5,774 bases of DNA, taken from Campylobacteraceae bacterium (GTDB taxonomy: Bacteria > Campylobacterota > Campylobacteria > Campylobacterales > Sulfurospirillaceae). The position numbers were made by a program, and so were the translations under genes. Position 1 is the stretch's first letter, and the number at the start of each line of letters is the position of its first letter. The DNA is taken from assembly GCA_027011025.1 (NCBI GenBank), contig JALVAU010000453.1, positions 1 through 5,774 of the forward strand, given 5' to 3'. A model generated the notes under the pieces. The model was not told where the DNA came from, made no database searches, and worked only from the letters and a program-made list of their open reading frames with translations. Below, piece after piece: positions 1-5,774 of the stretch.

Positions 1-684
1 ATCATCTTAAACCCTTTTGTTAACATAGAAAAAAATCAGATAAGATTTGCTATGAGAATCATAGACTCAGACCCAAATCTCAGAAGAGATGCACTGATTC
101 ACAAAATTCAAAATGATATACCAAAAATTGTGGGCGATAAAAATATAGACTACAGACTCTCAAATCTAATGGTTTTGTATAACAATATGCTTCAGTCACT
201 CTTTGAATCACAAATAGTAACTCTAGGGGCAGTGGTGCTCATACTGTTTTTGATGTTTATAATTTTATTTAAATCCATCAAGATTTCGCTAATTGCTATT
301 GTCACAAATATAATTCCCGTGGGCATCATATTTGCCGTTATGGGTTTTGCAAAAATTCCGCTAGATGTCATGACGATAACCATAGCATCCATAAGCATCG
401 GAATCGGGGTGGACGATACCATACACTATATCATCAGATTTAAAGAGGAGTATGCAAAAGACAAAGACTATATAAAAGCGATGCAAAGATCGCATGACAG
501 CATAGGTTATGCAATGTATTATACCTCTATAACCATTATGCTAGGTTTTTCGATTTTGGTGTTTTCAAATTTTATACCGACTATTTATTTTGGTCTTCTT
601 ACTGTTTTGGTAATGTTCACAGCTCTCATGAGTGCCTTGCTGTTGTTGCCAAAACTACTCATAAAATATAGAGCTTTTGGTTAG
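1..684 (+). CDS. RND/MMPL-family exporter, C-terminal part (5' truncated by window edge)
   Basis: The reading frame is open from the first base, so the ATG at 52 is an internal Met, not the start. 227 codons are visible and end in TAG. After about 70 hydrophilic residues, probably the end of the second periplasmic loop, come five hydrophobic segments at roughly residues 72-91, 96-116, 120-137, 172-191 and 194-217. This matches the TM8-TM12 half of an RND protein. The motif GIGVDDTIHY (about 134-143) is the signature seen in the HAE3/MMPL branch of RND proteins, and its acidic pair lies where RND proteins carry proton-relay residues. Such proteins export lipids or hydrophobic compounds across the inner membrane using proton motive force; the substrate here cannot be told. 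Roughly two thirds or more of the protein should lie upstream. The stop is 4 nt from the convergent trpA stop. Family assignment is firm; any specific role would be a guess. Confidence 0.9.
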   Translation: MILNPFVNIEKNQIRFAMRIIDSDPNLRRDALIHKIQNDIPKIVGDKNIDYRLSNLMVLYNNMLQSLFESQIVTLGAVVLILFLMFIILFKSIKISLIAIVTNIIPVGIIFAVMGFAKIPLDVMTITIASISIGIGVDDTIHYIIRFKEEYAKDKDYIKAMQRSHDSIGYAMYYTSITIMLGFSILVFSNFIPTIYFGLLTVLVMFTALMSALLLLPKLLIKYRAFG

Positions 685-688
685 GTAC

Positions 689-1444
689 TTAATTAATAGC
701 TTCTTTTATATTTTTTGCTATTTGTGAGATTTTTTGAATTTTTTGAGTATGAGTCAGTGAGTCATCTAAAAGCACTTTTACAAAAGCACTACCTACTATA
801 ACTCCGTCAACTCCTTTTGATTTTTCTTTGGCTGTTTTTTCGTTTACTCCAAAGCCGACATACAGTGGCGTATCACTGTTTTCTTTGACCTGTTTTATGA
901 TTTGGCTCAAATCTTCACTAGCACCTGAACCGGTTATGCCGGCATATGCAACAAGATATATAAAGCCTCTACTGTTTTTTATAACCTCTTTGACTCTTGT
1001 TTCATCATCAGTTGGGGCAACAAAGCTAACCAAAGAGAGATCGTTTTTGGTAAAAGTTGATCTATATATAAGTGTCTCTTCATGGGGAAGATCAGGAATG
1101 ATAAAGCCTTTAACACTACTTTTTTTTGCTATTTTGCTTATGTTTTCTATGCCTTTATGATAAAAAGAGTTAAAATATCCCATCCAGTATGTATCGATTT
1201 TATCTGCTATCTTTTCAGATATATCAAAGACATCTTGAACTCTAAAACCGCTTTGAAGAGAGCGCAGATTTGCCTCTTCTATGATTGGACCATCTGCAAC
1301 AGGATCTGAAAAAGCTATACCTAGCTCTAAAGTATCTGCTCCGGCATCTTTTAGAGCCAAAGCTAAGTCAACACTAAAATTTACATCGGGAAATCCAGCA
1401 GTGATATACGCCACCAAATTTTTTGTTTGTTTACTCTTGGTCAA
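689..1444 (-). CDS. trpA: Tryptophan synthase alpha chain
   Basis: TrpA cleaves indole-3-glycerol phosphate to indole and glyceraldehyde-3-phosphate and channels indole to TrpB in the cytosolic alpha2beta2 complex, the last step of tryptophan synthesis. The 251-residue product is within the usual size range and forms a TIM barrel. LELGIAFSDPVADGP (39-53) contains the two catalytic acids: Glu40 matches Salmonella Glu49 and Asp51 matches Asp60. IPDLPHEE (116-123), YLVAYAGITGSG (163-174), and the phosphate-binding GFGV (197-200) and GVIVGSAFVK (214-223) are all present, so the enzyme looks intact. The start is TTG: the preceding codon is the in-frame TAA of the HPt gene, a GGAG lies 6 nt upstream, and the next in-frame Met (residue 88) would remove the active site. 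It lacks the short extra N-terminal helix of enteric TrpA. No other trp gene is visible nearby; trpB must be elsewhere. It probably shares the HPt gene's transcript. Confidence 0.97.
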   Translation of the reverse strand: MTKSKQTKNLVAYITAGFPDVNFSVDLALALKDAGADTLELGIAFSDPVADGPIIEEANLRSLQSGFRVQDVFDISEKIADKIDTYWMGYFNSFYHKGIENISKIAKKSSVKGFIIPDLPHEETLIYRSTFTKNDLSLVSFVAPTDDETRVKEVIKNSRGFIYLVAYAGITGSGASEDLSQIIKQVKENSDTPLYVGFGVNEKTAKEKSKGVDGVIVGSAFVKVLLDDSLTHTQKIQKISQIAKNIKEAIN

Positions 1445-1852
1445 TTACTTCTCCAAATTTAGCGGTACTTTTATAATTAGTGGATTTAGCATACTAAAAT
1501 AGTCTGCATCATTCTCTATATCTTTTCTATATTTTTCAAATTGGTCACTTATAAGTAGAAGCCAGTCGATAAACTCTTCAGTTGCAGGTCCTTCTAGCTC
1601 TCTTGCCTCTTCACATACATCCTCACTCAAAGTTGAAAGTTTAATAATTGGGTCTAATTTTAAAAATCCACCTGCTGATTTTAGATTGTGAAAAATTCTA
1701 AAAAGCTCTCTTATATTTTCTACAAAATACTCTTTTTTATTTAAGTTTATAATCAATGGCTCCATATTTTCACACATTATAGAGTAGTGATTAATAAAAT
1801 CCTCAACAATATCTAAATCAAAATCAATCTCTAATTGTGTATATAAACCCAT
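1445..1852 (-). CDS. Stand-alone HPt (histidine phosphotransfer) domain protein
   Basis: The predicted 135-residue protein is helical, acidic and soluble, with no membrane segment. The motif FRIFHNLKSAGGFL (51-64) matches the HPt signature around the phospho-accepting histidine (H-x-L-K-G/S). His55 is the predicted phosphorylation site, and Lys58 and the small residues after it are the usual conserved neighbours. The flanking helices (about 13-36, 41-63, 67-86 and 91-113) fit a four-helix HPt bundle, closest in style to the CheA P1 type. HPt proteins relay phosphate between receiver domains or from a hybrid kinase. No kinase or receiver is visible nearby, so the partner is unknown. The frame extends upstream to an ATG at 1903, but the ATG at 1852 is preferred: a GAGG lies 5 nt before it, and the extra 17 residues would be encoded by the promoter region. 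It is directly followed by trpA with no gap. Confidence 0.85.
   Translation of the reverse strand: MGLYTQLEIDFDLDIVEDFINHYSIMCENMEPLIINLNKKEYFVENIRELFRIFHNLKSAGGFLKLDPIIKLSTLSEDVCEEARELEGPATEEFIDWLLLISDQFEKYRKDIENDADYFSMLNPLIIKVPLNLEK
1448..1454 (-). promoter_or_regulatory. Ribosome binding site that fixes the TTG start of trpA
   Basis: Reading on the minus strand, GGAGAAG lies in the last codons and just before the stop of the HPt gene. The GGAG core is 6 nt from the TTG. This is the best ribosome-binding match near the 5' end of trpA and the main reason to accept a non-ATG start. Because it lies inside the upstream coding region, trpA translation is probably coupled to that of the HPt gene. 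Confidence 0.75.
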
Positions 1853-1857
1853 AATTT

Positions 1858-1861
1858 CCTC
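1858..1861 (-). promoter_or_regulatory. Ribosome binding site deciding the start of the HPt gene
   Basis: GAGG on the minus strand is 5 nt from the ATG at 1852. The longer alternative start at 1903 has no such purine-rich site, only a T-rich/A-rich tract. This supports the shorter 135-residue protein. Confidence 0.7.
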
Positions 1862-1878
1862 TTTATCTTGTGCATAAA

Positions 1879-1887
1879 AATATATTA
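1879..1887 (-). promoter_or_regulatory. Candidate -10 region for the HPt-trpA unit
   Basis: The minus strand reads TAATATATT, containing TAATAT and TATATT, both near-matches to TATAAT, about 27-35 nt before the HPt ATG. There is no TG extension directly before it and no obvious -35. Campylobacterota sigma-70 promoters often lack a -35, so this is possible, but AT-rich DNA gives such matches easily. Confidence 0.35.
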
Positions 1888-1888
1888 A

Positions 1889-1900
1889 GTACAATTGTAC
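1889..1900. promoter_or_regulatory. 12-bp perfect palindrome in divergent promoter region, possible operator
   Basis: GTACAATTGTAC is a perfect inverted repeat with no spacer. It lies between the candidate -10 of the leftward unit and the extended -10 of the rightward unit, so it would sit in the upstream promoter zone of both. A dimeric regulator bound here could affect both transcripts. A 12-bp palindrome is expected about once by chance in a window this size, so only its position makes it notable. Confidence 0.3.
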
Positions 1901-1908
1901 CATTTTTT

Positions 1909-1917
1909 TGATAAAAT
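1909..1917 (+). promoter_or_regulatory. Extended -10 promoter for the panB-ruvB-permease unit
   Basis: TGATAAAAT matches the extended -10 consensus TGnTATAAT with one mismatch and is preceded by a T run (1903-1909). Both traits are typical of sigma-70 promoters in Campylobacter and Helicobacter relatives. Transcription would start near 1924, leaving only about 6 nt before the ATG at 1930, or about 21 nt before the ATG at 1945. Confidence 0.6.
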
Positions 1918-1929
1918 CAAGAAAAACTA

Positions 1930-2727
1930 ATGGATAAAATTATTATGCAAACTATAACTTCCATCAAAAACAGTAAATCAAAAACACCGCTTGTTATGAT
2001 AACTGCTTATGATGCTTTATTTGCGAAGATATTTGATAAAAAAGTCGATATCATTCTAGTCGGTGATAGTTTAAATATGAGTTTTAATGCAAAAGCAGAT
2101 ACTCTTAGCGCCTCGCTTGATATGATGATTTATCATACCAAAGCTGTATGTGCAGGAGCAAAAGAGACCTTGGTAGTTTGCGATATGCCATTTGGAACAT
2201 ACACAGATGAAAACATGGCTCTAAAAAATGCCTCTAGGGTTTATAAAGAGACTGCTGCTAGCGCGGTTAAGATAGAGGGAGGAAAGGGGAGAGCCCACAT
2301 CATAGAGACCTTAACATCAAATTCGATAGCAGTTATGGGACACATAGGGTTGATGCCACAATTTGTCAGAAGTGACGGTGGCTACAAAATAAGAGGCAAA
2401 AATGAAGAGGATATAAAAAAACTCCTGCTAGACGCAAAAGCGGTTGAAAATGCCGGTGCTTTTTGTCTAGTAATCGAGGGTGTAAAAGCTGATGTTGCAA
2501 AAGAGATAACGCAGAGTGTCTCTATTCCTACTATAGGCATAGGCTCGGGAGTTGATACTGACGGGCAAGTGCTCGTGTGGAGTGATGCTTTTGGATTTTT
2601 TGACGAATTTCAACCAAAATTTGTCAAAAAATATTTTGATGGCAAAAAATTGATAGAAAATGCTCTTGAAAACTATGTAGATGAAGTCAGAACAAGAGCA
2701 TTTCCCACAGATAAGCATATATATTAA
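1930..2727 (+). CDS. panB: 3-methyl-2-oxobutanoate hydroxymethyltransferase (ketopantoate hydroxymethyltransferase)
   Basis: PanB transfers a hydroxymethyl group from 5,10-methylene-THF to alpha-ketoisovalerate, giving ketopantoate, the first committed step to pantothenate and CoA; it is a cytosolic, Mg-dependent TIM barrel. The 265 residues match the family length (E. coli 264). [11 protein letters not shown] (23-33), VGDSL (44-48), CDMPFG (84-89), VKIEGG (113-118), GHIGLMPQ (137-144), VIEGV (181-185) and TIGIGSG (201-207) are all present. Asp46, Asp85 and Glu116 match the Mg-binding residues, and Glu183 matches the catalytic Glu181 of E. coli. All key residues are intact. The start is uncertain: the ATG at 1930 is used here, but it lies only a few bases from the predicted transcription start and has no clear ribosome-binding site. 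The in-frame ATG at 1945 gives a 260-residue protein that also fits the family. First gene of a panB-ruvB-permease unit; panC and panD are not visible. Confidence 0.97.
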   Translation: MDKIIMQTITSIKNSKSKTPLVMITAYDALFAKIFDKKVDIILVGDSLNMSFNAKADTLSASLDMMIYHTKAVCAGAKETLVVCDMPFGTYTDENMALKNASRVYKETAASAVKIEGGKGRAHIIETLTSNSIAVMGHIGLMPQFVRSDGGYKIRGKNEEDIKKLLLDAKAVENAGAFCLVIEGVKADVAKEITQSVSIPTIGIGSGVDTDGQVLVWSDAFGFFDEFQPKFVKKYFDGKKLIENALENYVDEVRTRAFPTDKHIY

Positions 2728-2739
2728 ACAAGGATAAAA

Positions 2740-3768
2740 ATGGAAAGAGTTGTAGAGATAGATAAAATCTCATTTGAAAATGAATACGAAAAATCTCTAC
2801 GACCAACCTCTTGGGACGGCTACATAGGGCAAGATAAGATCAAAAGAAATCTAAAGGTTTTTATAGAGGCTTCAAAAAAAAGGCAAGAGTGCTTGGATCA
2901 TGTTCTCTTCTTTGGACCTCCGGGGCTTGGGAAGACAACACTAGCATATATCATCTCAAATGAAATGGAAGCAAATATCAAAATGACAGCAGCTCCCATG
3001 ATAGAAAAAAGTGGTGATTTAGCTGCAATTCTCACCAATCTTGAAGAGGGTGATATGCTATTTATTGATGAGATACATAGGCTCTCACCTGCTATTGAAG
3101 AGATTTTATATCCTGCTATGGAGGATTTTAGACTAGATATCATCATAGGAAGCGGACCTGCGGCACAAACCATAAAGATAGACTTGCCTCGCTTTACACT
3201 CATAGGCGCAACTACAAGAGCCGGGATGATAAGCTCTCCCTTAAGAGATAGGTTCGGTATGCACTTTAGATTACAATTTTATGATAAATTTGAACTAGCA
3301 CAGATTGTCACTAAAGCATCGCACAAGCTAAACAAAATCTGCTTAGATGATGGGGCACTTGAGATCGCAAGAAGATCAAGAGGAACTCCAAGAATTGCAC
3401 TAAGACTACTAAAAAGGGTGAGAGATTTTGCAGATGTCGAAGATGAGGATAAAATAACAAAAAAAAGATGCGCTTATGCACTTGAAGAGCTAGGAGTCAA
3501 TGATCTTGGGTTTGATGAACTAGACATAAAATATCTTGAACTTCTCATAGAGGCAAAAGGTAAGGCACTAGGCTTGAATACTCTAGCAGCTGCCCTAAGT
3601 GAAGATGAAGGCACTATAGAGGATGTTATAGAACCGTATCTGCTTGCCAATGGATATATGCAAAGAACTGCAAGAGGAAGGGTAGCAACAGCAAAATGCT
3701 ATGAACTCTTTAGACTGACTCCACTTGAAATTGGTGGATTATTTAAAAATCCCGGAGGAGACAAGTGA
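2740..3768 (+). CDS. ruvB: Holliday junction branch migration ATPase RuvB
   Basis: RuvB is the hexameric AAA+ motor that, loaded by RuvA, drives branch migration of Holliday junctions before RuvC cuts them, in recombinational repair. The 342 residues are full length. The conserved N-terminal [12 protein letters not shown] (20-31) precedes the Walker A box GPPGLGKTT (59-67), Walker [10 protein letters not shown] (107-115), sensor 1 GATTRAG (156-162), the arginine-finger segment PLRDRFG (167-173) and sensor 2 [11 protein letters not shown] (214-224). A C-terminal winged-helix DNA-binding domain ends with the characteristic RTARGRVAT (309-317). All catalytic elements are intact. The ATG is preceded by AAGGA at 2730-2734, 5 nt away. 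It starts 12 nt after panB and overlaps the next gene by 4 nt, so it is probably co-transcribed with both. ruvA and ruvC are not next to it, which is common in this phylum. Confidence 0.98.
   Translation: MERVVEIDKISFENEYEKSLRPTSWDGYIGQDKIKRNLKVFIEASKKRQECLDHVLFFGPPGLGKTTLAYIISNEMEANIKMTAAPMIEKSGDLAAILTNLEEGDMLFIDEIHRLSPAIEEILYPAMEDFRLDIIIGSGPAAQTIKIDLPRFTLIGATTRAGMISSPLRDRFGMHFRLQFYDKFELAQIVTKASHKLNKICLDDGALEIARRSRGTPRIALRLLKRVRDFADVEDEDKITKKRCAYALEELGVNDLGFDELDIKYLELLIEAKGKALGLNTLAAALSEDEGTIEDVIEPYLLANGYMQRTARGRVATAKCYELFRLTPLEIGGLFKNPGGDK
3754..3758 (+). promoter_or_regulatory. Strong ribosome binding site for the GTG-started permease gene
   Basis: A perfect GGAGG lies in the last codons of ruvB, 6 nt before the GTG at 3765. 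It supports GTG as the true start and indicates translational coupling with ruvB. Confidence 0.8.
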
Positions 3769-4808
3769 ATACACAAAGAAATTTTTTAATTGCATTTTTT
3801 CTTGTAGTTTTGTATTGGGTTATAAAACTCTATGAACCATTTTTGATAGTTATCACTGTAGCAGCACTACTATCTATAGCAACCTATAATATCAATATAT
3901 TTATAAGAAAACATTTTGATAGCAAAGTATTAGCTGCTACAATATCAACTCTGCTGCTGTTTGTGCTCTTTTTTGCCCCTATTGTATATATCATTACCTC
4001 TGCCGGTGAAGTTATAAATAAATTTGATACAACACTTGTAGATAATACTATAAATTATATCAAAAATATAAATCCTCGCTTACCTGATGCTTTCTCTTTC
4101 TTTCAGAGTGATTTGGACAGTTTCATAAAAAATCTAGACTTAACAAGCATAACAAAAACTGCACTCTCATACTTAGGCGCCATAGGAAAAAATAGTGCAA
4201 ATTTTCTAAAAGATATGCTCTTAATACTCATTTTTTTCTTTTTTACTACACTTCATGCAAAAGAGCTTGGTTCATACTTTAGAACTATTCTTCCTATGGA
4301 AGAGAAAAATGTGGATATAATTTTTGCAGAAGTCTCAAATGTAATGAGTGTTGTTTTTTACTCTATACTTGCAACCGCGATATTTGAGGGAGCACTTTTT
4401 GCCGTAATCAGCATAGCATTTGGGTATAATGGACTTTTACTTGGTATTTTTTATGGTTTTTCTTCATTGATTCCTATAATAGGAGGGGCTTTGATGTGGG
4501 TTCCTTTGAGCGCTTATGCCTTTGCAAACGGTAACTATACAGAGGGGATAGTCATAGCTTTGTACTCTATAGTAGTCATCTCTATCGTAGCAGATACTTT
4601 TATCAAACCTTTTATCATAAAATTTATAAATAGTAAACTCTCAAATATCAAAGCAACAACAAATGAAATGTTGATATTTTTTGCTATATTTGCCGGTTTA
4701 ACCACTTTTGGTTTTTGGGGAATGATATTAGGTCCTGCTATCACAACTCTGTTTATATCTTTGATGACTATGTTTAAGACTCTAAAAGATAAAGGACTAG
4801 ATATATAA
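3765..4808 (+). CDS. AI-2E / PerM-family membrane permease
   Basis: This 347-residue polytopic inner-membrane protein belongs to the AI-2E transporter (PerM/YdiK/TqsA) family. Two hydrophobic segments lie near the N-terminus (about 7-20 and 25-42) and a third at 57-80. A soluble stretch at about 81-148 is followed by segments near 149-163, 195-219, 222-250, 259-280 and 301-336. Family hallmarks in the C-terminal half are [14 protein letters not shown] (234-247), [16 protein letters not shown] (277-292) and the [18 protein letters not shown] region (308-325). Members have been linked to autoinducer-2 export, small-molecule efflux or Na+/H+ exchange, so the substrate cannot be named from sequence. 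The start is GTG, whose last two bases overlap the ruvB TGA stop (GTGA), with GGAGG 6 nt upstream. It is the last gene of the panB-ruvB unit. Its stop is 7 nt from that of the convergent minus-strand gene. Confidence 0.9.
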   Translation: MNTQRNFLIAFFLVVLYWVIKLYEPFLIVITVAALLSIATYNINIFIRKHFDSKVLAATISTLLLFVLFFAPIVYIITSAGEVINKFDTTLVDNTINYIKNINPRLPDAFSFFQSDLDSFIKNLDLTSITKTALSYLGAIGKNSANFLKDMLLILIFFFFTTLHAKELGSYFRTILPMEEKNVDIIFAEVSNVMSVVFYSILATAIFEGALFAVISIAFGYNGLLLGIFYGFSSLIPIIGGALMWVPLSAYAFANGNYTEGIVIALYSIVVISIVADTFIKPFIIKFINSKLSNIKATTNEMLIFFAIFAGLTTFGFWGMILGPAITTLFISLMTMFKTLKDKGLDI

Positions 4809-4814
4809 GAGACC

Positions 4815-4827
4815 GCTACACAGTAGC
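4815..4827. terminator. Small hairpin at convergent gene ends, weak terminator candidate
   Basis: GCTAC-ACA-GTAGC is a perfect 5-bp stem with a 3-nt loop just after the permease stop, and it covers the stop codon of the opposing gene. No T run follows on either strand, so it is not a standard intrinsic terminator. It may be only a small 3'-end structure shared by the two transcripts. Confidence 0.2.
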
Positions 4828-5774
4828 AAGCCTTAGCATCTCTATTATCTTTAAATGTCTGCTTTTTGCTTTATTAACGAACTCTATCTTCTGGTTTTTT
4901 AACTCTCTAAAGCTATTTGATATCCTATCATAATCAACGCTTAGAAAAGTTCTGTTTTTATCCATCAAACTCTCTAGTTTATATATAAAAAAACTCTGCT
5001 TTAGGCGATTTTTTATATCATCCATAGTTGGGTGATATAGTGAAAACCTTGTAGGATTTTGCTCATAAAGTCTTGCAAATTCCTCCATCTTATCACTTAA
5101 AAAACCTATACAAACTTCTGTTGCATTTTGATAATTAAACTCTATAGCACTTGAGATATGCTTAAAACCTGAACTTACATGTGCTCTTGATTTTAACATC
5201 TCATCGTTGTAGGGCTTTAAAATATGCTCATATACTCTAGCTACAAATTTTCTCATATTTGCAAACTCTATATCAGAGTGTATCTTATCCTTTTTTCTCA
5301 GTATACTATAAGGGCTCTGCCACCTGTATATATTTTCTTCAAAATTTTTATATATTTGATAGTTTCTTTTATCTACTTTACCCTCTATCTCTTGTAAAAG
5401 TTTTGAGTATTTTTTAAACATCTTTCCTACGATATTATCTTCATAAAAAAGCTTTTTGTAGGATTCATCAGCATTGATAAACGGCGCTTCATACTCTACC
5501 ATTTCATATTTTTGTTTAGAATTTAAAATACCTTTTTTTATCTTTTCATATCTAACTCTTTTTTTTGTAGATATCTCTTTATAAATCTCGTCTGCTATCA
5601 CTTCAATCATCTGTTTTATAGTAAAATATGCTTCACTCAAATCCTCAGAAAACTCTTTTTTTGCATCTAAAAACTCTTTTTGGGATAGCAGATCAAACTC
5701 CTCTATCTCTGCTATAAGCTCATCATAAATCTTAAGGAACAACTCATGCTGCTCTATAATCTTTATACATATAC
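4816..5774 (-). CDS. Helical coiled-coil-like protein of unknown function, C-terminal part (5' end beyond window)
   Basis: I do not recognise this family with confidence. The frame ends in TAG at 4816 and stays open to the window edge. A TTG at 5742 could start a 308-residue protein, but it has no good ribosome-binding site, and the 10 codons before it (reading ICIKIIEQHE) continue the same amphipathic helix. A longer, truncated gene is therefore more likely. The product is rich in Lys, Glu, Ile, Leu, Phe and Tyr, and is predicted almost wholly alpha-helical. Heptad-like stretches occur near residues 1-60, 105-140 and 240-305, counted from the TTG. No membrane segment, metal-binding cluster, Walker motif or signal peptide is visible in this part. 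The long helices and basic helical tail resemble the stalk and C-terminal region of bacterial dynamin-like GTPases, but this is a guess from general form; any GTPase domain would lie off the window. The gene converges on the permease with 7 nt between stops. Confidence 0.75.
   Translation of the reverse strand, partial: ICIKIIEQHELFLKIYDELIAEIEEFDLLSQKEFLDAKKEFSEDLSEAYFTIKQMIEVIADEIYKEISTKKRVRYEKIKKGILNSKQKYEMVEYEAPFINADESYKKLFYEDNIVGKMFKKYSKLLQEIEGKVDKRNYQIYKNFEENIYRWQSPYSILRKKDKIHSDIEFANMRKFVARVYEHILKPYNDEMLKSRAHVSSGFKHISSAIEFNYQNATEVCIGFLSDKMEEFARLYEQNPTRFSLYHPTMDDIKNRLKQSFFIYKLESLMDKNRTFLSVDYDRISNSFRELKNQKIEFVNKAKSRHLKIIEMLRLATV

Noticed and set aside
192..422. Minus-strand open frame of 76 codons inside the exporter gene
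   Set aside because: It is fully antisense to the conserved membrane segments of the exporter, has no ribosome-binding site of note, and its composition is that of a mirrored membrane-coding sequence.
671..702. Possible hairpin at the exporter/trpA junction (GAGCT with AGCTT)
   Set aside because: Only 5 pairs including a G-T wobble, with a 22-nt loop. Too weak to call a terminator although T-rich sequence follows.
828..1502. Three plus-strand open frames (828-1160, 1082-1309, 1281-1502) opposite trpA
   Set aside because: They overlap each other and lie antisense to an intact, motif-complete trpA. No domain or ribosome-binding support.
1853..1903. 17-residue N-terminal extension of the HPt protein (ATG at 1903)
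   Set aside because: It would cover the promoter region and palindrome, and it lacks a ribosome-binding site. The ATG at 1852 has GAGG at the right distance.
2467..2718. Minus-strand open frame of 83 codons inside panB
   Set aside because: Antisense to conserved PanB coding sequence; the composition is not protein-like.
2898..3203. Minus-strand open frame of 101 codons inside ruvB
   Set aside because: Antisense to the Walker A to sensor 1 region of ruvB; a shadow of strong codon bias.
4535..4744. Minus-strand open frame of 69 codons inside the permease gene
   Set aside because: Antisense to conserved permease motifs, with no independent support.
1..5774. Search for a mobile element, CRISPR array, RNA gene or defence system
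   Set aside because: No arrays of direct repeats, terminal inverted repeats, transposase or integrase motifs, tRNA-like cloverleaf or toxin-antitoxin pairs were seen. The content is housekeeping plus one unknown.

Overview
The window looks like chromosomal DNA from a Campylobacterota (epsilonproteobacterial) species, probably close to Sulfurimonas or its relatives. The DNA is AT-rich, with heavy use of ATA for Ile and AGA for Arg. Intergenic gaps are very short, a promoter of the extended -10 type is visible, and the proteins look most like versions from that group. This placement is inferred from style and recall, not from a search.

Left edge (1-684, +): the C-terminal end of an RND/MMPL-type inner-membrane exporter whose N-terminal part lies outside the window. 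It converges, with 4 nt between stop codons, on a two-gene minus-strand unit (1852 down to 689). That unit is a stand-alone histidine phosphotransfer (HPt) protein followed directly by trpA, the tryptophan synthase alpha subunit. trpA starts with TTG immediately after the HPt stop codon and in the same frame.

Middle (1853-1929): a 77-bp divergent promoter region. It holds a clear extended -10 for the rightward unit, a weaker candidate -10 for the leftward unit, and a 12-bp perfect palindrome between them.

Right half (1930-4808, +): a compact panB - ruvB - AI-2E/PerM-family permease cluster with gaps of 12 nt and then a 4-nt overlap, most likely one transcript. It combines a pantothenate/CoA biosynthesis enzyme, the Holliday-junction branch-migration motor and a polytopic membrane protein. 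These share no pathway, so this looks like housekeeping co-transcription.

Right edge (5774 down to 4816, -): the C-terminal part of a long, charged, alpha-helical cytosolic protein of unrecognised family. It converges on the permease gene with 7 nt between stops, and its reading frame is open to the window edge.

No tRNA, rRNA, CRISPR array, insertion sequence, phage or defence genes are visible. There is no gene-free stretch longer than 77 bp apart from the window edges. This is mostly an ordinary housekeeping region. The points worth a second look are the HPt-trpA junction, the orphan HPt protein, the palindrome in the divergent promoter and the unrecognised helical protein.
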